Shown: positions 35,470 through 37,058 of the stretch, one piece after another
How positions within the stretch are numbered: the first letter of the stretch is position 1
Layout: every line of letters starts with the position of its first letter
DNA from: Bacteroidales bacterium
GTDB taxonomy: Bacteria > Bacteroidota > Bacteroidia > Bacteroidales > UBA932
Direction: 5' to 3'
Length of the DNA: 37,058 nucleotides
Assembly: GCA_017477465.1 (NCBI GenBank)
Contig: JAFUVU010000030.1
Location: forward strand, 1-37,058
Translations under genes and position numbers: made by a program
The notes under the pieces: generated by a model
What the model saw: only the letters and a program-made list of their open reading frames with translations
Databases searched by the model: none
What the model was told of the DNA's origin: nothing

Positions 35470-35493
35470 TCGTTGCAAGGTTTGCAACAATTT
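35467..35493. promoter_or_regulatory. 27-bp near-perfect palindrome over the -33 element
   Basis: AAATCGTTGCAA (35467-35478), GGT, TTGCAACAATTT (35482-35493): 11 of 12 arm positions match. It overlaps the TTTG of the promoter at 35466-35469, as a repressor or activator operator would. The remaining bases 35494-35673 contain no gene or repeat that I can identify. Confidence 0.6.
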
Positions 35494-35673
35494 GGAGAAT
35501 CCAGAAGAATTACAGGTTGAAGAGTCTTTTCCGAACGAATACAGTTGGCACGTCGTATCAACTGCCCTACCGGTCCAGCCCGCTGGCAGGGTATCGTCAA
35601 GAACAACCTTTATCGCACATAGGGAGCCAAGCCGATGGATCCTCCGGGGCCGGTACAGCAATCACCAGGACTC

Positions 35674-36165
35674 TCACCGCAGAATTCTCTGGTAGGCCAG
35701 CCGCTCGTCACCGGATTCCAGATAGATGATGCCGCAGTAGCTAAATCTATGTTTGAGGATATTATGCTGCATGATTCGGTTATCCCGATGGGTGTCGATG
35801 CGGATATTTCTGTCGCGGGAGAAGGCGAAGCCCATGATAGCGGAGAACACCCCATGGACTTCAGGGAAACTGCCGATGCGATGTATCACATGGTAGGGAG
35901 CCGTATCGTCCAGCCACTGTCCGCCAAAGATCTCGGCATATGTTGGCTCGGGCGAAGACACAAACGCAAAGTACCCAACAATTCTCCCGTTCTCTTCCAG
36001 CACATGGCCGAAAGAGGCGTCGATATCCTGTCTGATTATTTCCTCCGAAGGATATCCGTTCACCCACTGTCCCAGATTGCCGTCCGAGCGCATAATCCCC
36101 CGGGCCGCCTCCATGACTGTCATGATATCCGTGATGTCGGATGATGTGGCTAACCGTGGGGTCAT
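35674..36165 (-). CDS. GNAT family N-acetyltransferase
   Basis: A 163-residue acetyltransferase. The N-terminus (MTPRLATSSDITDIMTVMEA) is the usual GNAT first strand and helix. A central strand ENGRIVGYFAFV leads to the acetyl-CoA region (HRIGSFPEVHGVFSAIMGFA, a degenerate Q/RxxGxG/A loop), then IRIDTHRDNRIMQHNILKHR and FSYCGIIYLESGDERLAYQR, the common C-terminal strand pair. Such proteins acetylate small amines or protein N-termini; substrate is unknown. Its ATG overlaps the stop of the truncated phosphatase gene (four bases), so it may now depend on translation of that fragment. Confidence 0.88.
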   Translation of the reverse strand: MTPRLATSSDITDIMTVMEAARGIMRSDGNLGQWVNGYPSEEIIRQDIDASFGHVLEENGRIVGYFAFVSSPEPTYAEIFGGQWLDDTAPYHVIHRIGSFPEVHGVFSAIMGFAFSRDRNIRIDTHRDNRIMQHNILKHRFSYCGIIYLESGDERLAYQRILR

Positions 36166-36383
36166 GCGAGCATCGCTTCACACCCCTCCAGCAGGTCCTG
36201 GAAGGTGGTTTCAAAATCGCCCGTGTACCAAGGGTCCGCAACGTCGCGGCCCACTCCTGTATAGGACATCATCAGATGAATCTTGCCCTCCGGGTCATCG
36301 GGCATGAAACGCTTCAAGAGCCGGAGGTTGGACGCATCCATGCAGATGATACGGTCGAAGCGGTCATAGTCGGAGCGACTCAT
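36162..36383 (-). pseudogene. N-terminally truncated second LMW protein-tyrosine phosphatase
   Basis: 73 residues nearly identical to the last half of the phosphatase at 23862-24308 (SRSDYDRFDRIICMDASNLR against SRADYDRFDRIICMDASNLR; DVADPWYTGDFETTFQD is the same). The P-loop with the nucleophilic Cys is absent. Bases just before its ATG still encode RQ in frame, as in the intact copy (ARQVSRADYD). The phosphatase sequence therefore extends a few codons upstream and breaks inside the thioesterase frame. It keeps the general-acid Asp but cannot catalyse. It overlaps the GNAT start by four bases. Confidence 0.85.
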
Positions 36384-37058
36384 CTGGCGGGGTTCCTTAC
36401 GAGATTCACATCGGCAATGTTCGGCAGCGGTTCCTTCGGGGTCCAGTGGCTGGTCACCCGGCAGAGCTCGTCGCCCCTGCCGCTGACTACCCGCCCGACA
36501 AAAGTATCCGGCACATCGGTGGAATAAGTTTCGTTGACAATCTCGTCTCCCATGCGGGATTCGTGGAGGAAACGGATGTTCAGGGAATCAGGCCTGTTTC
36601 GGTCCAGAAATTCCTGATTGAAGGACACAAGCGCCATCTGGACATAACGGCGGTTGTTGGTGTGGCCGTTGAAATCAAGGTCTATGAGGTTGATGCTGTG
36701 GCCGAGGGTATCCGTGGGATTATCCGAGAGCTTCAGCACGGTGCGTTTCTTGTGTGGTCCTGCTGAAAGTTCCTTCACCAGTTCACTCTCCGGAATCAGT
36801 CCTTCGCAGGAGAGTAGTTTCCTCTCCGACATGGAAATCATCGACCAGCAGCTGTTGCCCCGGGCAGTGACCTTCCCGGAATGGACTTCCCTCGCTTCGA
36901 AATCGAACCAAACCCGTAGGGCTCCCATTTCACGAGGGCACTGAAAAAGGGGCCAGTTTTTAAGGCCGTCGAGAGTGGCATATTCAAGCAACCTCGTGAA
37001 GAAGTTCGATTTTCCTTCAGATTTTCGATTCTCACGGGGTAGTTTTGCAAGAATAAGC
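36380..37058 (-). pseudogene. acyl-ACP thioesterase, 5' end outside window, 3' end truncated at a fusion
   Basis: The frame is open from the right edge (first full codon at 37057) to TGA at 36380-36382, 225 residues. It matches the double hot-dog acyl-ACP thioesterase (FatA/PF01643 family). The first hot-dog ends KVTARGNSCWSMISMSERKL; the second begins HSINLIDLDFNGHTNNRRYV, with the conserved Asn/His of the active site, and runs to GDELCRVTSHWTPK. It normally releases fatty acids from acyl-carrier protein. The last residues (ADVNLVRNPAR) end where phosphatase sequence begins in another frame, so the natural 3' end appears lost, perhaps only a few residues. Upstream residues (KLPRENRKSEGKSNFF) do not look like the usual N-terminal hot-dog. 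The enzyme could still be active. Confidence 0.65.

Noticed and set aside
33993-35605. CGATACCCTGC shared near 34000 (plus) and near 35590 (minus) as attachment sites
   Set aside because: Only about 11 bases match, in opposite orientation, with no recombinase nearby, so chance is likely.
1-37058. CRISPR arrays, rRNA genes or a prophage
   Set aside because: No regular spacer-repeat pattern, no rRNA sequence and no phage structural genes were seen.

Overview
The window looks like chromosomal DNA of a member of the Bacteroidales, probably a gut lineage. Three things point there. Many genes start just downstream of a TAnnTTTG box, in the best cases with TTTG 19-20 bases upstream (the Bacteroidetes sigma-AB promoter). 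Ribosome-binding regions are A/T-rich with no clear Shine-Dalgarno. The gene families also fit: reverse-order rubrerythrin, DUF4625 lipoprotein with TonB receptor, clostripain-like lipoprotein, M49 dipeptidyl peptidase, and an AddB-like nuclease. I cannot name genus or species.

Layout. 1-3.2 kb (mostly minus strand): an unidentified gene tail, an AraC regulator, a decayed NTF2-like gene, two flavodoxins, and a CdiA-like nuclease-domain protein. 3.4-8.2 kb (plus): a perfect 19-bp inverted repeat, an amidohydrolase tail translationally coupled to a secreted carboxymuconolactone-decarboxylase/cupin protein, two copies of a 68-bp repeat, a small secreted peptide, a Na/phosphate cotransporter and a YhfC protease. 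8.2-11.8 kb (minus): a three-gene outer-membrane uptake operon rich in histidine (zinc or another metal is my guess), then rubrerythrin behind a strong terminator. 11.9-22.9 kb: core functions, namely AddB-like repair nuclease, SppA, clostripain-like peptidase, M49 peptidase, then a tight xerD-guaA-uracil-DNA-glycosylase operon. 23-27 kb: AlkD with two repeat insertions in its reading frame, LMW protein-tyrosine phosphatase, acetyltransferase, flavin reductase, Nudix hydrolase, and gene remnants.

27.0-34.1 kb (minus): a complete Wadjet (JetABCD) plasmid-defence operon. It starts with an extra 203-residue gene overlapping jetA, and its promoter carries interleaved inverted repeats.

34.1-35.5 kb (minus): the most unusual part. 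A 268-residue protein gene with its own promoter and palindrome is followed, five bases after its stop codon, by about 390 bases of tRNA-like RNA. One element is a tRNA whose 3' half precedes its 5' half, with all 7 acceptor pairs, 5 anticodon-stem pairs, 5 T-stem pairs and 4 D-stem pairs intact: a candidate circularly permuted tRNA gene. Another is a normal-order cloverleaf with an 8-base anticodon loop. No RtcB-type ligase is in the window.

35.6-37.06 kb (minus): GNAT acetyltransferase, an N-terminally truncated second copy of the phosphatase, and a truncated acyl-ACP thioesterase joined to it. Truncated genes cluster on both sides of Wadjet and near the left end, so these look like turnover regions between stable core blocks.
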